From Enterococcus lactis (GTDB lineage: Bacteria; Bacillota; Bacilli; Lactobacillales; Enterococcaceae): a stretch of 64,000 bases of DNA. Below the pieces are notes generated by a model that ran no database searches, was not told where the DNA came from, and saw nothing but the letters and a program-made list of their open reading frames with translations. Position numbers and translations under genes: made by a program. Of the stretch, positions 47,969 through 59,653 are shown in pieces. The stretch lies in NCBI RefSeq assembly GCF_015751045.1, contig NZ_BNJW01000008.1:1-64000 (forward strand). Direction: 5' to 3'. Within the stretch, counting starts at the first letter, position 1. Each line of letters starts with the position of its first letter.

Positions 47969-49369
47969 ATGAAAAAAGAAAAAAAAGTTTCCTCATCGTT
48001 TATTTATTTTTTTGGCGCATTTGGTGGCATTCTATTTGGATATGATATTGGTGTTATGACCGGCGCTTTACCTTTTTTACAACATGATTGGGGTTTGGCG
48101 GGTAAGGCTTCTTTGATAGGATGGATCACGTCTTCGGTCATGTTAGGTGCGATCCTTGGTGGCTCTTTATCTGGTCTTCTTTCTGATAAGCTTGGACGAC
48201 GAAAAATGATTCTTCTTTCTGCACTTATTTTTATGGCTGGTTCTGTCCTTTCTGCATCTGCCCCTCACAATGGTTCTTATTTTCTGATTGCAGCAAGGAT
48301 TCTTCTAGGTTTAGCTGTTGGCGCTGCATCTGCCCTAGTTCCTGCTTATATGTCTGAAATGGCTCCTGCTAGACTAAGGGGAAGATTGTCAGGGATCAAT
48401 CAAGTGATGATTGCTTCTGGCATGCTCCTTTCCTATGTTGCAGATTATTTGCTAAAAGGGTTACCTGAAACGATGGCTTGGCGCGTGATGTTAGGACTCG
48501 CTGCTGTCCCTGCACTGATTTTATTTTTCGGCGTTTTAGCTCTACCAGAGTCACCGCGTTTTCTTGTGCAATCTGGTCGCTTGGAAGAGGCAAAAAGAGT
48601 ATTGAACTATATTCGGACACCAAACGAAGCTGAACAGGAATTCGAACAAATCCAGCTGAATGTCAAACAAGAAAAGACAACCGTAACTTCTTGGCATACT
48701 TTATTTTTAGAAAAGTATCGTTCGTTAGTTATTGCCGGTATTGGTGTAGCAGTATTCCAGCAATTTCAAGGAGCTAATGCTATTTTTTACTATATTCCAC
48801 TGATCGTAGAAAAAGCGACTGGGCATGCAGCGAGCGATGCATTGATGTGGCCGATCATCCAAGGAATCATTTTAGTTGCTGGTTCTTTGCTCTTTTTGGT
48901 TATTGCAGACAAGTTCAATCGGCGAACTTTATTGAAAATAGGCGGTAGCGTGATGGGACTTTCTTTCATCCTACCAGCTGTTTTAGGAACTGTACTGGAT
49001 GCTCATACAAATTCGTTGTTGATTCTCTTGTTTTTATGTATTTATGTCGCATTTTATTCTTGCACATGGGCTCCACTGACATGGGTAATCGTAGGCGAAA
49101 TATTCCCACTAGCTGTCCGCGGGCGAGCATCTGGCCTGGCCTCTTCTTTCAATTGGATTGGTTCTTTCCTAGTCGGCTTGCTTTTTCCTGTGATGACTGC
49201 TTCTATGTCTCAAGAAATCGTTTTCGGTATTTTTGGGATCATCTGCTTTTTAGGGGTTTTATTTATTCAAGAGATCGTACCAGAGACTCGTGGGAAATCT
49301 TTAGAGGAAATCGAACAAAGTGCATCTAAAAAAACTTATCCTAAACGTATTTCTATCCATCATTCTTAA
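47969..49369 (+). CDS. araE: Sugar:proton symporter, arabinose/xylose type
   Basis: A 466-aa member of the MFS sugar-porter family with 12 predicted transmembrane helices. Signatures: GYDIGVMTGALPF, DKLGRRKM, PAYMSEMAPARLRGRL, PESPRFLV, QQFQGANAIFYY and PETRGKSLEEIE. Placement divergent from araBDA with an AraR box makes L-arabinose the likely substrate; D-xylose transport is also common in this group. The start follows AGAAGGAGAG. Confidence 0.92.
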   Translation: MKKEKKVSSSFIYFFGAFGGILFGYDIGVMTGALPFLQHDWGLAGKASLIGWITSSVMLGAILGGSLSGLLSDKLGRRKMILLSALIFMAGSVLSASAPHNGSYFLIAARILLGLAVGAASALVPAYMSEMAPARLRGRLSGINQVMIASGMLLSYVADYLLKGLPETMAWRVMLGLAAVPALILFFGVLALPESPRFLVQSGRLEEAKRVLNYIRTPNEAEQEFEQIQLNVKQEKTTVTSWHTLFLEKYRSLVIAGIGVAVFQQFQGANAIFYYIPLIVEKATGHAASDALMWPIIQGIILVAGSLLFLVIADKFNRRTLLKIGGSVMGLSFILPAVLGTVLDAHTNSLLILLFLCIYVAFYSCTWAPLTWVIVGEIFPLAVRGRASGLASSFNWIGSFLVGLLFPVMTASMSQEIVFGIFGIICFLGVLFIQEIVPETRGKSLEEIEQSASKKTYPKRISIHHS

Positions 49370-49486
49370 AGAGGTTGTGACAGAAGTAGGCAACTTCAAG
49401 AAACAAGAGGAGCCGCTTAGTTCCGAGTCACAAGGAACAAGTTCAAAACACAGTTTCTCATGTTTGATGATTTTTGCCACAGTCTC
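49370..49486 (+). repeat. Dispersed 3'-end repeat, long form after araE
   Basis: It begins directly after the araE stop with GAGGTTGTGACAGAAG and ends with TTTTTGCCACAGTCTC (49471-49486); these two ends are near-complementary. The inner part shares about 45 bases with the copy after lepB. It looks like the compact TGTGACA hairpins with about 85 extra bases between the arms. Confidence 0.65.
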
Positions 49487-49496
49487 AAATTGATAT

Positions 49497-49534
49497 AAAA
49501 AATAAGAGGCGGTAAAAACCCGTCTCTTATTTTT
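49497..49534 (-). terminator. Terminator overlapping the araR stop codon
   Basis: AAAAATAAGAGACGG pairs with CCGCCTCTTATTTTT (one mismatch) around a short A/T loop. T runs on both strands also serve araE. The araR stop codon lies inside the stem. Confidence 0.85.
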
Positions 49535-50606
49535 CGTTTTCTTTTACTGTTTCCCGTTCAACTAGTACAGGCTCATAAAGAATATTCGGCTGTGCCTGTC
49601 CTTTTTCAATCGTTGTGACGATCCACCGTGCGGCATCTTGTCCCAACTTTTCTTTTGGATGCGTCAATGTTGTCAATTTTTTATTTCCTAAATGGCTTAA
49701 AGAAGAATCGTCTGTTCCTACGATCGATAGGTCATCTGGAATTTGATAACCATTTTCTGTCAGCTTATCTAGCAATAAACTAGCTATTTGATCGTTATAG
49801 CAAATGATGCCATCTAAAGCTTGTTCTTCTTTCAACCGTTGTACTGTTTTTTCAGCGATCGTTTCTCGTGTTTCCGTGGTGAAAGTAATGATATCTTCTG
49901 TCAAAAATCGCACATTATACTGTTCACACGCGCTGATAAAACCTTTCATCCTGTATTTTCCTTGAAGATCGTCGATTTTTGTAATGAACAACAGACGTTG
50001 ATGTCCTTTTTTTATCAAATATTCTGCTGCCATAAAACCGACTTTCACATCATCTAAACAAATATAAGAGGCATTTAACTCTTCATAAGCAGCATTGATC
50101 ATCACCATCGGAATGCCTTGTTCTCTCAAAGCAACATAAAGTGCTAAGTTTGGATTATACTGATTACTTTTCGTAGGCTCAACGATCAAACCATCTACCC
50201 CATAAGCAATCATTTTCTTCAAACACTCTTTCTCCAATTCGTGATCGTTATTCGTACTGGCTAAAAGCAATGAATACCCAGATTCTCGTAATTCATTTTC
50301 GATTCCTCGGATAATCGACGGAAAAATATAATCAGAGAGATATGTGGTGATGACACCGATCGTTTTTGTTCTGTTCAATGGTGCTTTTTCTGTCTTATAG
50401 CTGTCATCTACATATGTGCCCGATCCTTTTTCTTTACGCAGATAGCCCTCATTTACCAACACAGCGATTGCTTGCCGAATCGTATGTCTGCTGACGTCAT
50501 ATATTTCTTGCAGCTTGAATTCTGAGGGAATGGTTGTATTTACTTCGTATTCCTCATGAAGAATCTTTTGTTTTATTTCTTCTGCAATATCTTGATATTT
50601 TGCCAT
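49527..50606 (-). CDS. araR: Arabinose repressor AraR (GntR-LacI chimera)
   Basis: 359 aa. An N-terminal GntR winged helix (about 1-70; SEFKLQEIYDVSRHTIRQA, LRKEKGSGTYV) is fused to a LacI/periplasmic-binding-like effector domain (about 75-359; TIGVITTYLSDYIFPSIIRGIE, VGTDDSSLS). In B. subtilis AraR is released from DNA by L-arabinose. Three matching boxes occur in this region, including one at its own promoter. The start follows AAGGGGCAAGG. It lies 85 bases downstream of the arabinan operon, without an obvious strong terminator between. Confidence 0.95.
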   Translation of the reverse strand: MAKYQDIAEEIKQKILHEEYEVNTTIPSEFKLQEIYDVSRHTIRQAIAVLVNEGYLRKEKGSGTYVDDSYKTEKAPLNRTKTIGVITTYLSDYIFPSIIRGIENELRESGYSLLLASTNNDHELEKECLKKMIAYGVDGLIVEPTKSNQYNPNLALYVALREQGIPMVMINAAYEELNASYICLDDVKVGFMAAEYLIKKGHQRLLFITKIDDLQGKYRMKGFISACEQYNVRFLTEDIITFTTETRETIAEKTVQRLKEEQALDGIICYNDQIASLLLDKLTENGYQIPDDLSIVGTDDSSLSHLGNKKLTTLTHPKEKLGQDAARWIVTTIEKGQAQPNILYEPVLVERETVKENEK

Positions 50607-50626
50607 TTACCTTGCCCCTTTTTATT

Positions 50627-50668
50627 TGTACGTACATATATCATAACGAGTCTGCAAGGTTTATTCAA
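50627..50668 (-). promoter_or_regulatory. araR promoter with AraR operator
   Basis: On the minus strand the -35 is TTGAAT (50663-50668) and the -10 TATGAT (50640-50645), with 17-bp spacing. The box TGTACGTACA (50627-50636) lies immediately downstream of the -10, consistent with autorepression. Confidence 0.8.
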
Positions 50669-50691
50669 GCAAAAATCAAGGTTTCTTGTTC

Positions 50692-51651
50692 TCATAAGTC
50701 ATACGGTACAGGTTCACCAAATTCTGGAAATCCTTGCTCATTCCACGTAAAGCATTGCGCGTTCGCGTGCCGATTGGGATTGTCTAATGGATCCCCTTTT
50801 TGGTTCTTCTCTGGTCGAGCATGATAAATCAAAATATCAAAGCATCCATCTTCTGAAATCGTAAACGAGTTGTGACCAGGCCCCAATTGCTTATTTTTTT
50901 CAGAAGAAACGAATACTGGCTCCGATAATTTATGCCATGATTCATTTAATAAAAGATTCTTGTGCTCATCAGCCCACAGCAGACCTATGGCATAGTTTTC
51001 ATCCGTTGCACTACCAGAATACGTAATGAATATTTTCCCATTACGAGTAAGGACTGCTGGACCTTCATTTACTGAAAAACCCCGTTTTTCCCATTCATAC
51101 TCAGGTATAGAAAGGAGGAGTTGCTCTCCCTTTAACGTCCAAGGATTAGCCATTTCGGATAGATAAAGATTAGAATTCCCAGCAATTTCAGGATCTTGTT
51201 GAGCCCACACGTAATATAACTTTCCCTGAGAAGAGAAAGTTGTTCCATCTAAACTGAAAGTTTCCCTTTTCGTTTTTATTTGTCCCTTTTCTATCCAATC
51301 TGTATTCATTGGATCCATATGCTGATTTTCAAGTACGAACATGCGGTGATGATGGGATTCATCACGTATGGTTTTATGATTGCTTGCAGCAAAGTAAATG
51401 TACCATTTTCCATTGATATAATGGACTTCAGGTGCCCAGATCAATTCACTCATCGGTCCTTCTTCATGAGCCTGCCATACAATCAGGCTTTCAGCATGTT
51501 CTAATTCATTCAGTGACTTTGCCCTTCTTAATTCAATCACTTGGTAGCCGGGAACCGATCCTGTAAAATAATAATAACCATCTGTATGTTTATATACCCA
51601 AGGATCTGCCCGTTGCTGAACGATAGGATTATTATAAAGTGTCTTCATCAT
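50692..51651 (-). CDS. GH43 family alpha-L-arabinofuranosidase/exo-arabinanase
   Basis: About 320 aa. Predicted five-bladed beta-propeller with the catalytic base Asp in RADPWV near the N-terminus, the pKa-modulating Asp in SLDGTTF and the acid Glu in NEGPAVL. The pattern (WAPEVHYINGKWYIYFAA) resembles exo-1,5-arabinofuranosidases of GH43. There is no signal peptide, so it acts on imported oligosaccharides. I prefer the ATG at 51651 after TGAGGAAA; a GTG at 51666 overlaps the GH51 stop. Last gene of the arabinan operon. Confidence 0.85.
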   Translation of the reverse strand: MMKTLYNNPIVQQRADPWVYKHTDGYYYFTGSVPGYQVIELRRAKSLNELEHAESLIVWQAHEEGPMSELIWAPEVHYINGKWYIYFAASNHKTIRDESHHHRMFVLENQHMDPMNTDWIEKGQIKTKRETFSLDGTTFSSQGKLYYVWAQQDPEIAGNSNLYLSEMANPWTLKGEQLLLSIPEYEWEKRGFSVNEGPAVLTRNGKIFITYSGSATDENYAIGLLWADEHKNLLLNESWHKLSEPVFVSSEKNKQLGPGHNSFTISEDGCFDILIYHARPEKNQKGDPLDNPNRHANAQCFTWNEQGFPEFGEPVPYDL

Positions 51652-51662
51652 AACAAATTTCC

Positions 51663-53186
51663 TCACATTTTCTTTATTCTAATTACATTCCAAGAGTATT
51701 TTTCTATCCCTACATTTAACTCGTCATGTTTTTCTATTGAAAAATAGTTTATTTCAGGTTTTATCTTTTCTGGTTCTTCACGTGTATTTTTGTCCAATAG
51801 ATCACTACTGGTCAATGTGTAGTGCTCTCCTTGATCTAGCAAATTAAAATCATGTTCAATCATTACATTTTGTTGTTCATTAGTGCGATTGATCAAGAAA
51901 ATAGTCAGTTGATTGCCGTTATCTACGACCACACTGTCTACATAAGGAACTTTTTTTATCTTTTCACAATCATAAACAGGGCAAATGATTTGTTGTTCCA
52001 ATACTTGACCTTTAGCATATTTCGATAAGTGTTGCATCACATAATAAGTTGGATTCTTCCATGCTTGGCCTTTAGCATCTGTCAGTATTAAAGGTATTGT
52101 GTTTACTAACAATGATTGACAACTAATCTTTACGCGATCTGCATGTCGTAAAATAGCCAATCCTAATGAACCAAATAATAATGTATCCTCCATAGTAAAG
52201 TAACACCAATCAATGGGACTACCGATTTCAAAATCCCTGTGTCTTTTTTCCGGTTGGGCATGTACGTTCCATTCATCGAACGCTAGATACATTGTTTTCT
52301 CACTTCTCAAATATCCTTTTACATAATCACAAGTAGCAACGATTTCTTCAATTTGACGATCGAATCGATAAGCTTTTGCCAGGTATGTCGCTGTATCATC
52401 ACGCTCATTTTTAGGAGGTTTAGTCAAGTCTTCTTCATCATACTTGTCAATATAGTTATGCAAAGCTAAATAATCTACGTTCTCATATGCTTCTTCTAAT
52501 GCGATACGATCCCATTTAGGGTACGATGGTAAACGTGGCGTAGAGCTTCCAACTAAGATTGTTTCAATTGAATCATCTACTAACTTCATGACTTTCGAGG
52601 CTTCATTTGCTAACCTACCATATTCATAAGCACTCTTAGCACCCACTTGCCATGGCCCATCTAGCTCATTCCCTAAACACCATAATTTAACGCCAAAAGG
52701 TTTTTTTTGCCCGTTTTTTATTCTCAAATCACTCCAGAAGGTTCCTTTTGGAAAATTACAATATTCTACTAAATTTTTTGCTTCATCGATGCCTTTTGTT
52801 CCTAAATTCACTGTGAATATCGGTTCCGCTTGTACATGACTGATCCATTTAAAAAATTCGTGGATTCCAAAAGAATTTGGTTCTATACCTCGCCATGCTA
52901 AATCAATCTTTTTCGGTCGCTGTTCTTTCCTACCTATAGTATCCAACCAATCATAACCAGATGTAAAGTTCCCTCCAGGATAGCGAATGACACCTAATTC
53001 CAATTCCTTTACATAAGAGAGGACATCTTGTCTAAACCCGTCACCATCAGCTGTTTCATGGCTCGGTTCATAAATACCTGTATAGACGACACTTCCCATA
53101 TGTTCAACAAATGAGCCAAACAGCCGAGAACTGATCTCTCCTACTGTAAAATCCTCTCTGATTTTTACTTTTATTTCTTCGTCCAA
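51663..53186 (-). CDS. abfA: GH51 alpha-L-arabinofuranosidase (second copy in operon)
   Basis: 507 aa. (beta/alpha)8 barrel plus C-terminal beta-sandwich. The acid/base Glu174 is in LGNELDGPW, the nucleophile Glu305 in LAFDEWNVH, and RYPGGNF is conserved. Cytosolic, no signal peptide. It removes terminal arabinofuranosyl units from arabinan or arabinoxylan oligosaccharides. The start is TTG at 53186 after AGGGAAAG, nine bases after the YesL-like gene. It is a clear paralogue of 56974-58491. Confidence 0.93.
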   Translation of the reverse strand: MDEEIKVKIREDFTVGEISSRLFGSFVEHMGSVVYTGIYEPSHETADGDGFRQDVLSYVKELELGVIRYPGGNFTSGYDWLDTIGRKEQRPKKIDLAWRGIEPNSFGIHEFFKWISHVQAEPIFTVNLGTKGIDEAKNLVEYCNFPKGTFWSDLRIKNGQKKPFGVKLWCLGNELDGPWQVGAKSAYEYGRLANEASKVMKLVDDSIETILVGSSTPRLPSYPKWDRIALEEAYENVDYLALHNYIDKYDEEDLTKPPKNERDDTATYLAKAYRFDRQIEEIVATCDYVKGYLRSEKTMYLAFDEWNVHAQPEKRHRDFEIGSPIDWCYFTMEDTLLFGSLGLAILRHADRVKISCQSLLVNTIPLILTDAKGQAWKNPTYYVMQHLSKYAKGQVLEQQIICPVYDCEKIKKVPYVDSVVVDNGNQLTIFLINRTNEQQNVMIEHDFNLLDQGEHYTLTSSDLLDKNTREEPEKIKPEINYFSIEKHDELNVGIEKYSWNVIRIKKM

Positions 53187-53195
53187 CAGCTTTCC

Positions 53196-53768
53196 CTACC
53201 TTTCATTTCCTATAGTCAAGATAATAGATACAAGTTTCCATACGCCACCAGCAAAGATAAAAATAAACGGAGGAAAAAGAAATATGAGTAGTACAAAACC
53301 TAATAACAAAGCGCAACAAAGAATATTTCTCAAAAAATCAAAAAATACTTTCCATGTACTTTGTTCAAAAATTTGTAGAAACGAAGTATCTTTATTTTCA
53401 GAAATCACATATACCCAGGATAAAAGAAACATGGAATAAATAAGTGCAACTACATATCCACTAATTGAAAGTCCGATTGTCTGTTCTTCTAATAATTGAT
53501 TAACAAGAAAATAAATAACGGTCGTTAACATACTAAGGAACAAGTTCTTACCAAAATGTTGCTTTATTCCTTGAAAGAAAAAATAAATGATGTGTCCTGA
53601 TCCCTTACCTTTCCATTGCGCCATTACATAAAAAACAGCACATGTAGCAGGCACGATAGTAATAACCGGCAAACACACGATTACCCAGAGAATTCCTAAT
53701 AAGATGTGATCAGAAACCACAATCAACTGTCCATAAAATTTTGTCTCAACTATTTTCATCTTCCTCAC
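53196..53768 (-). CDS. DUF624/YesL-like membrane protein
   Basis: 190 aa with four or five hydrophobic segments. The N-terminal pattern (WVIVCLPVITIVPATCAVFYVM) is typical of YesL/DUF624 proteins, which accompany sugar ABC transporters in Firmicutes and whose role is unknown. The GTG at 53768 overlaps the stop of the upstream permease by four bases; ATG at 53759 is an alternative start. Confidence 0.82.
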   Translation of the reverse strand: MRKMKIVETKFYGQLIVVSDHILLGILWVIVCLPVITIVPATCAVFYVMAQWKGKGSGHIIYFFFQGIKQHFGKNLFLSMLTTVIYFLVNQLLEEQTIGLSISGYVVALIYSMFLLSWVYVISENKDTSFLQIFEQSTWKVFFDFLRNILCCALLLGFVLLIFLFPPFIFIFAGGVWKLVSIILTIGNER

Positions 53769-54628
53769 TCTTTCATTCCAGACATAGCTGTTCCTTGAAC
53801 AAAATATTTCTGTGCAAAAATATAAACCACTAGTAATGGCAACATTGAAATAACAGTTCCAGCCATTACAGGTCCATAGAAAGAAATGTTCTGCCCCGTA
53901 AATAAAGCTAGCCCTGCTGGTAAAGTTCTCATTTTTGAACTACTTGTCAATATCAATGGATAAAGCAGGTCATTCCAACTATTCATCAGCGTGAAAATCC
54001 CTAATGATAAAAGAGTAGGTTTGCTCAATGGCAACATGATTTTCAAAAAAATATTAAACTCACTTAGTCCATCAATGCGTGCTGCCTCTTCCAAAGAATC
54101 TGGTAAAGTGATAAAAAAGGAGCGCATCATGAAGATACCAAATGCAGTTGTCATACGAGGAATGATTAAACCTGCATAAGTATCAAGCATGCCAAGCAAA
54201 TTGACTTCAATAAATAGAGGAATCATGAAGACTTGGAATGGGATCATCATTGTCAGTAAAACGAAATAGAACAAAACTGATTTCCCTTTGAAACGCATAC
54301 GAGCAAATGCGTACCCCGCAAGAGAATCAAAGAATACAGAAGTAATCACTGTCCCTCCAGCAAAAATTACTGTATTTTTGATGTAATCTAATAAAGGGAT
54401 CGTTGTCCAAACCTTAATATAGTTATCTAGGGTATAGCTGTCTGCAAATATTCTAGGCGGAAATGAGATAATGTCTTTTTCGTGTTTAAAAGAAGAAATA
54501 ATCAGCCACAAAAAAGGAAAAGCAATAACAAACAATATAATTAGCATACTAATCGTTCGAATGATTTTTTTACCACTAACTGCTTTCCTCTTATTCACAG
54601 TAACTGTAATCGAGCTTTCTGGTGCCAT
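53765..54628 (-). CDS. Carbohydrate ABC transporter permease, MalG type
   Basis: 287 aa, six predicted transmembrane helices. The EAA loop is visible as EAARIDGLSEFNIFLKIMLPLSKP, which contacts the ATPase. The C-terminal QKYFVQGTAMSGMKE is typical of MalG-like subunits. No ATPase gene is in the operon, as is usual for Firmicutes systems that share an MsmK-type ATPase encoded elsewhere. The start follows GGAGGGAAA. Confidence 0.93.
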   Translation of the reverse strand: MAPESSITVTVNKRKAVSGKKIIRTISMLIILFVIAFPFLWLIISSFKHEKDIISFPPRIFADSYTLDNYIKVWTTIPLLDYIKNTVIFAGGTVITSVFFDSLAGYAFARMRFKGKSVLFYFVLLTMMIPFQVFMIPLFIEVNLLGMLDTYAGLIIPRMTTAFGIFMMRSFFITLPDSLEEAARIDGLSEFNIFLKIMLPLSKPTLLSLGIFTLMNSWNDLLYPLILTSSSKMRTLPAGLALFTGQNISFYGPVMAGTVISMLPLLVVYIFAQKYFVQGTAMSGMKE

Positions 54629-54641
54629 ACAGGTTTCCCTC

Positions 54642-55538
54642 CTATTTCATTTGTTTTTCTTTCCGTGACATGTACACATTAGTGGAGATAGCTATAGTTG
54701 CAACAATGATAAACAAAACCGAAGACAATGCTGATGCATAACCCAATTCATAAGGTGCTGTAAATCCTCGACTGTAAATATATTGAACAGCTGTTTCTGT
54801 CTTAAATTGTGGGCCACCAGCGGTTGCAACATATACTTGGTCAAACACTTGCATCGAACCAATCAGATTCGTTAAAACACAAAAACCTAAGGAGGGAACG
54901 ATCTGAGGTAGTGTGATGTTAAAAAACTGCTGCCGATTTGTTGCACCATCCATTTGAGCAGATTCATACAAAGAGGGAGAGATTCCCTGAATAGCAGTCA
55001 AGAGAATCGTCATAGTAACACCAAAATTCTTCCAAACAGTCATGATGGCTACAGTTGGCATGGCAAGAGTTGGATCGCGAAAAAATTGAGGAATCGGCAA
55101 GCCGACTTGTGAAAACAAGTAAGGAATCGCCCCTACATTCGGATCAAGTAACATAGAAAAAATAATCGCAATTGACGTCAATGAACAAATAACTGGAATG
55201 TAAAACGTTGAACGACAAAACCGATTGAATCTGGTATTTTTAGATAATGCTACTGCTGCTAATAAACCAACGATAATTTGTGTTGGCGTTTCAAGTACGG
55301 TAAAATATAAAGAATGAATCAACGAATTAACTGCTCGTTCATCACTAAATATACGTGTGAAATTTTCAAAACTTACAAAATTTCTTGATGTAAAGAAAAT
55401 ATTCAAATCTGTAAAACTAATAGCAAATGTTCCTAAAAGCGGTATGACAGTAAATAATAATAAAACTAAAAAAGATGGAGTCAAAAACAAATACGCAGCA
55501 CGTTCAGGGCGATTCCAATATTTGGTAAATCCGTTCAT
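54642..55538 (-). CDS. Carbohydrate ABC transporter permease, MalF type
   Basis: 298 aa, six transmembrane helices. The EAA-like loop is ESAQMDGATNRQQFFNITLPQIVPS. I start at 55538 (MNGFTKYW) after GAGGTGG; a longer frame to 55559 is possible. It pairs with the downstream MalG-type subunit, 13 bases away, to form the channel for arabino-oligosaccharide import. Confidence 0.92.
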   Translation of the reverse strand: MNGFTKYWNRPERAAYLFLTPSFLVLLLFTVIPLLGTFAISFTDLNIFFTSRNFVSFENFTRIFSDERAVNSLIHSLYFTVLETPTQIIVGLLAAVALSKNTRFNRFCRSTFYIPVICSLTSIAIIFSMLLDPNVGAIPYLFSQVGLPIPQFFRDPTLAMPTVAIMTVWKNFGVTMTILLTAIQGISPSLYESAQMDGATNRQQFFNITLPQIVPSLGFCVLTNLIGSMQVFDQVYVATAGGPQFKTETAVQYIYSRGFTAPYELGYASALSSVLFIIVATIAISTNVYMSRKEKQMK

Positions 55539-55600
55539 ATAGTCCACCTCATCTTTCATTTTGATAAAATATACGAGCTTGGTTTAATCGAATCTGAATA

Positions 55601-55674
55601 AGATATCCGAACGATCGCTGTGATTTCTGCAATAACACCTATCTGTAAACACTACATCGATCATTCAGATATCT
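55601..55674 (-). other. Intercistronic mRNA stem-loop between binding-protein and permease genes
   Basis: On the minus strand a 17-base arm (AGATATCTGAATGATCG) pairs fully with CGATCGTTCGGATATCT, using two G-U pairs, around about 40 bases. There is no T run, so it is not a terminator. Such hairpins after binding-protein genes commonly protect the upstream mRNA and set the ratio of binding protein to permease. Confidence 0.6.
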
Positions 55675-55712
55675 GTATCTTGTTAACAGTCTATCCTATA
55701 TAAAGGTCTGTA

Positions 55713-58503
<2,791 letters not shown>

Positions 58504-58531
58504 TTAATTTATACATGAATAATACACCCTG

Positions 58532-58546
58532 TTGAAATCGTTATCA
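58532..58546 (-). promoter_or_regulatory. cre-like site upstream of the arabinan operon
   Basis: TTGAAATCGTTATCA matches WTGNAARCGNWWWCA with one mismatch (T at the R position). It lies about 45 bases before the first GH51 gene, consistent with CcpA catabolite repression. Confidence 0.7.
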
Positions 58547-58586
58547 ATAATAAAAATGTTAAATCTATTTATTTTTATCCATTATA

Positions 58587-58655
58587 ATTAATGTAAATAT
58601 TAATTACGATTAAATCAAATAATTCAATATAGCTTTCATTAATAAATATGTTAAT
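58587..58655. promoter_or_regulatory. Two ATTAAT-N6-RTTAAT palindromes, candidate operators of the ArsR-like regulator
   Basis: ATTAAT-GTAAAT-ATTAAT (58587-58604) and ATTAAT-AAATAT-GTTAAT (58638-58655) have identical spacing; their centres are 51 bp apart, about five helical turns. They lie between the divergent arabinan operon and the regulator gene. The region is very AT-rich, so some of this could be chance. Confidence 0.5.
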
Positions 58656-58687
58656 ATAGAAGAAAAACCTTTTAAGCGGTGATATAT

Positions 58688-59578
58688 ATGCAACTACAAA
58701 TAAACGAGGAATCCTTACCGGTATATGAAGCATTAGCTAGCAAGACAAGAATCAGGATCATTCAGCTGCTTTCCAAAAAGAAGATGAATGTCAAAGATTT
58801 GGCAAAAGAACTTGGAGTAAGCAGCGCGATCACGACGATGCACGTGAAAAAGTTAGAAGAAGCGAACATCATCAAAACAGAGAAAATAGGACAACAAAAA
58901 ATTTCGAGCCTTCGTGTCGATAAAATAGATATCAGTTTCCCAGAAAAAATATTCAATGCTTTTGACACGAAAGAAACATCGATACCTATTGGTCACTATA
59001 CGAATTATGCAATTGAACCGACATGTGGTTTAGCGACGATCCATGACTTTATCGGAAAAGTGGATGAACCACGCTATTTTGTGGATCCTCGAAGGATGGA
59101 TGCTCGTATCCTCTGGTTCACCAGCGGGTTTGTCGAGTATCAGTCACCTAATTTTTTGAATGCAGAGGATACATTAGAAATGTTGGAAGTTTCTGTGGAA
59201 ATTTCTTCTGAATTTCCTTTTTCAAATGACAATTGGCCTTCCGATATCACTTTCAGCCTAAATGGCGTAGAGCTAGGAACATGGACGAGTCCTGGAGATT
59301 TTGCTGATATCCGTGGGAAATATACGCCTGATTGGTATCCAGATAATCTTAATCAATACGGCTTGCTGAAGACGATCCGAATCACCAAACATTTGACAAA
59401 TATGAATGGGGAACCTTTGTCAGACATCACGATCAACGACATTCCTAAAGATCAAGACACTTGGCATTTGCGAATCGAAGTAAAAGAAGATGCCGAACAT
59501 GTAGGTGGCTGTACTTTATTTGGTAAAGGATTCGGTAATTACGACCAGGATATCAAATTAAAAGTTTACTACAGCTGA
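58688..59578 (+). CDS. ArsR-like transcriptional regulator with a large C-terminal domain
   Basis: About 296 aa. An N-terminal winged helix (about 5-85; ALASKTRIRIIQLLSKKKMNVKDLAKELGVSSAITTMHVKKLEEANI) is followed by about 200 residues that look beta-rich (FVEYQSPNFLN, FSLNGVELGTWTSPGDF, DQDTWHLRIEVKEDAEHVGG), plausibly a sugar-sensing domain. It has no ArsR metal-binding cysteines. It is divergent from the arabinan operon and likely its local regulator. The start ATG follows AAGCGGTG; a GTG at 58679 is less likely. Confidence 0.85.
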   Translation: MQLQINEESLPVYEALASKTRIRIIQLLSKKKMNVKDLAKELGVSSAITTMHVKKLEEANIIKTEKIGQQKISSLRVDKIDISFPEKIFNAFDTKETSIPIGHYTNYAIEPTCGLATIHDFIGKVDEPRYFVDPRRMDARILWFTSGFVEYQSPNFLNAEDTLEMLEVSVEISSEFPFSNDNWPSDITFSLNGVELGTWTSPGDFADIRGKYTPDWYPDNLNQYGLLKTIRITKHLTNMNGEPLSDITINDIPKDQDTWHLRIEVKEDAEHVGGCTLFGKGFGNYDQDIKLKVYYS

Positions 59579-59603
59579 TAGTTTTCTTTTCTATTTTATA
59601 AAG

Positions 59604-59646
59604 AAAAAACAGCCAATCCCTATGAAGGGATTGGCTGTTTTTTTAT
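59604..59646. terminator. Bidirectional terminator between the regulator gene and nadE
   Basis: AAAACAGCCAATCCC pairs perfectly with its complement around TATGAA, with A/T runs on both sides. Confidence 0.92.
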
Positions 59647-59653
59647 TTTATTG

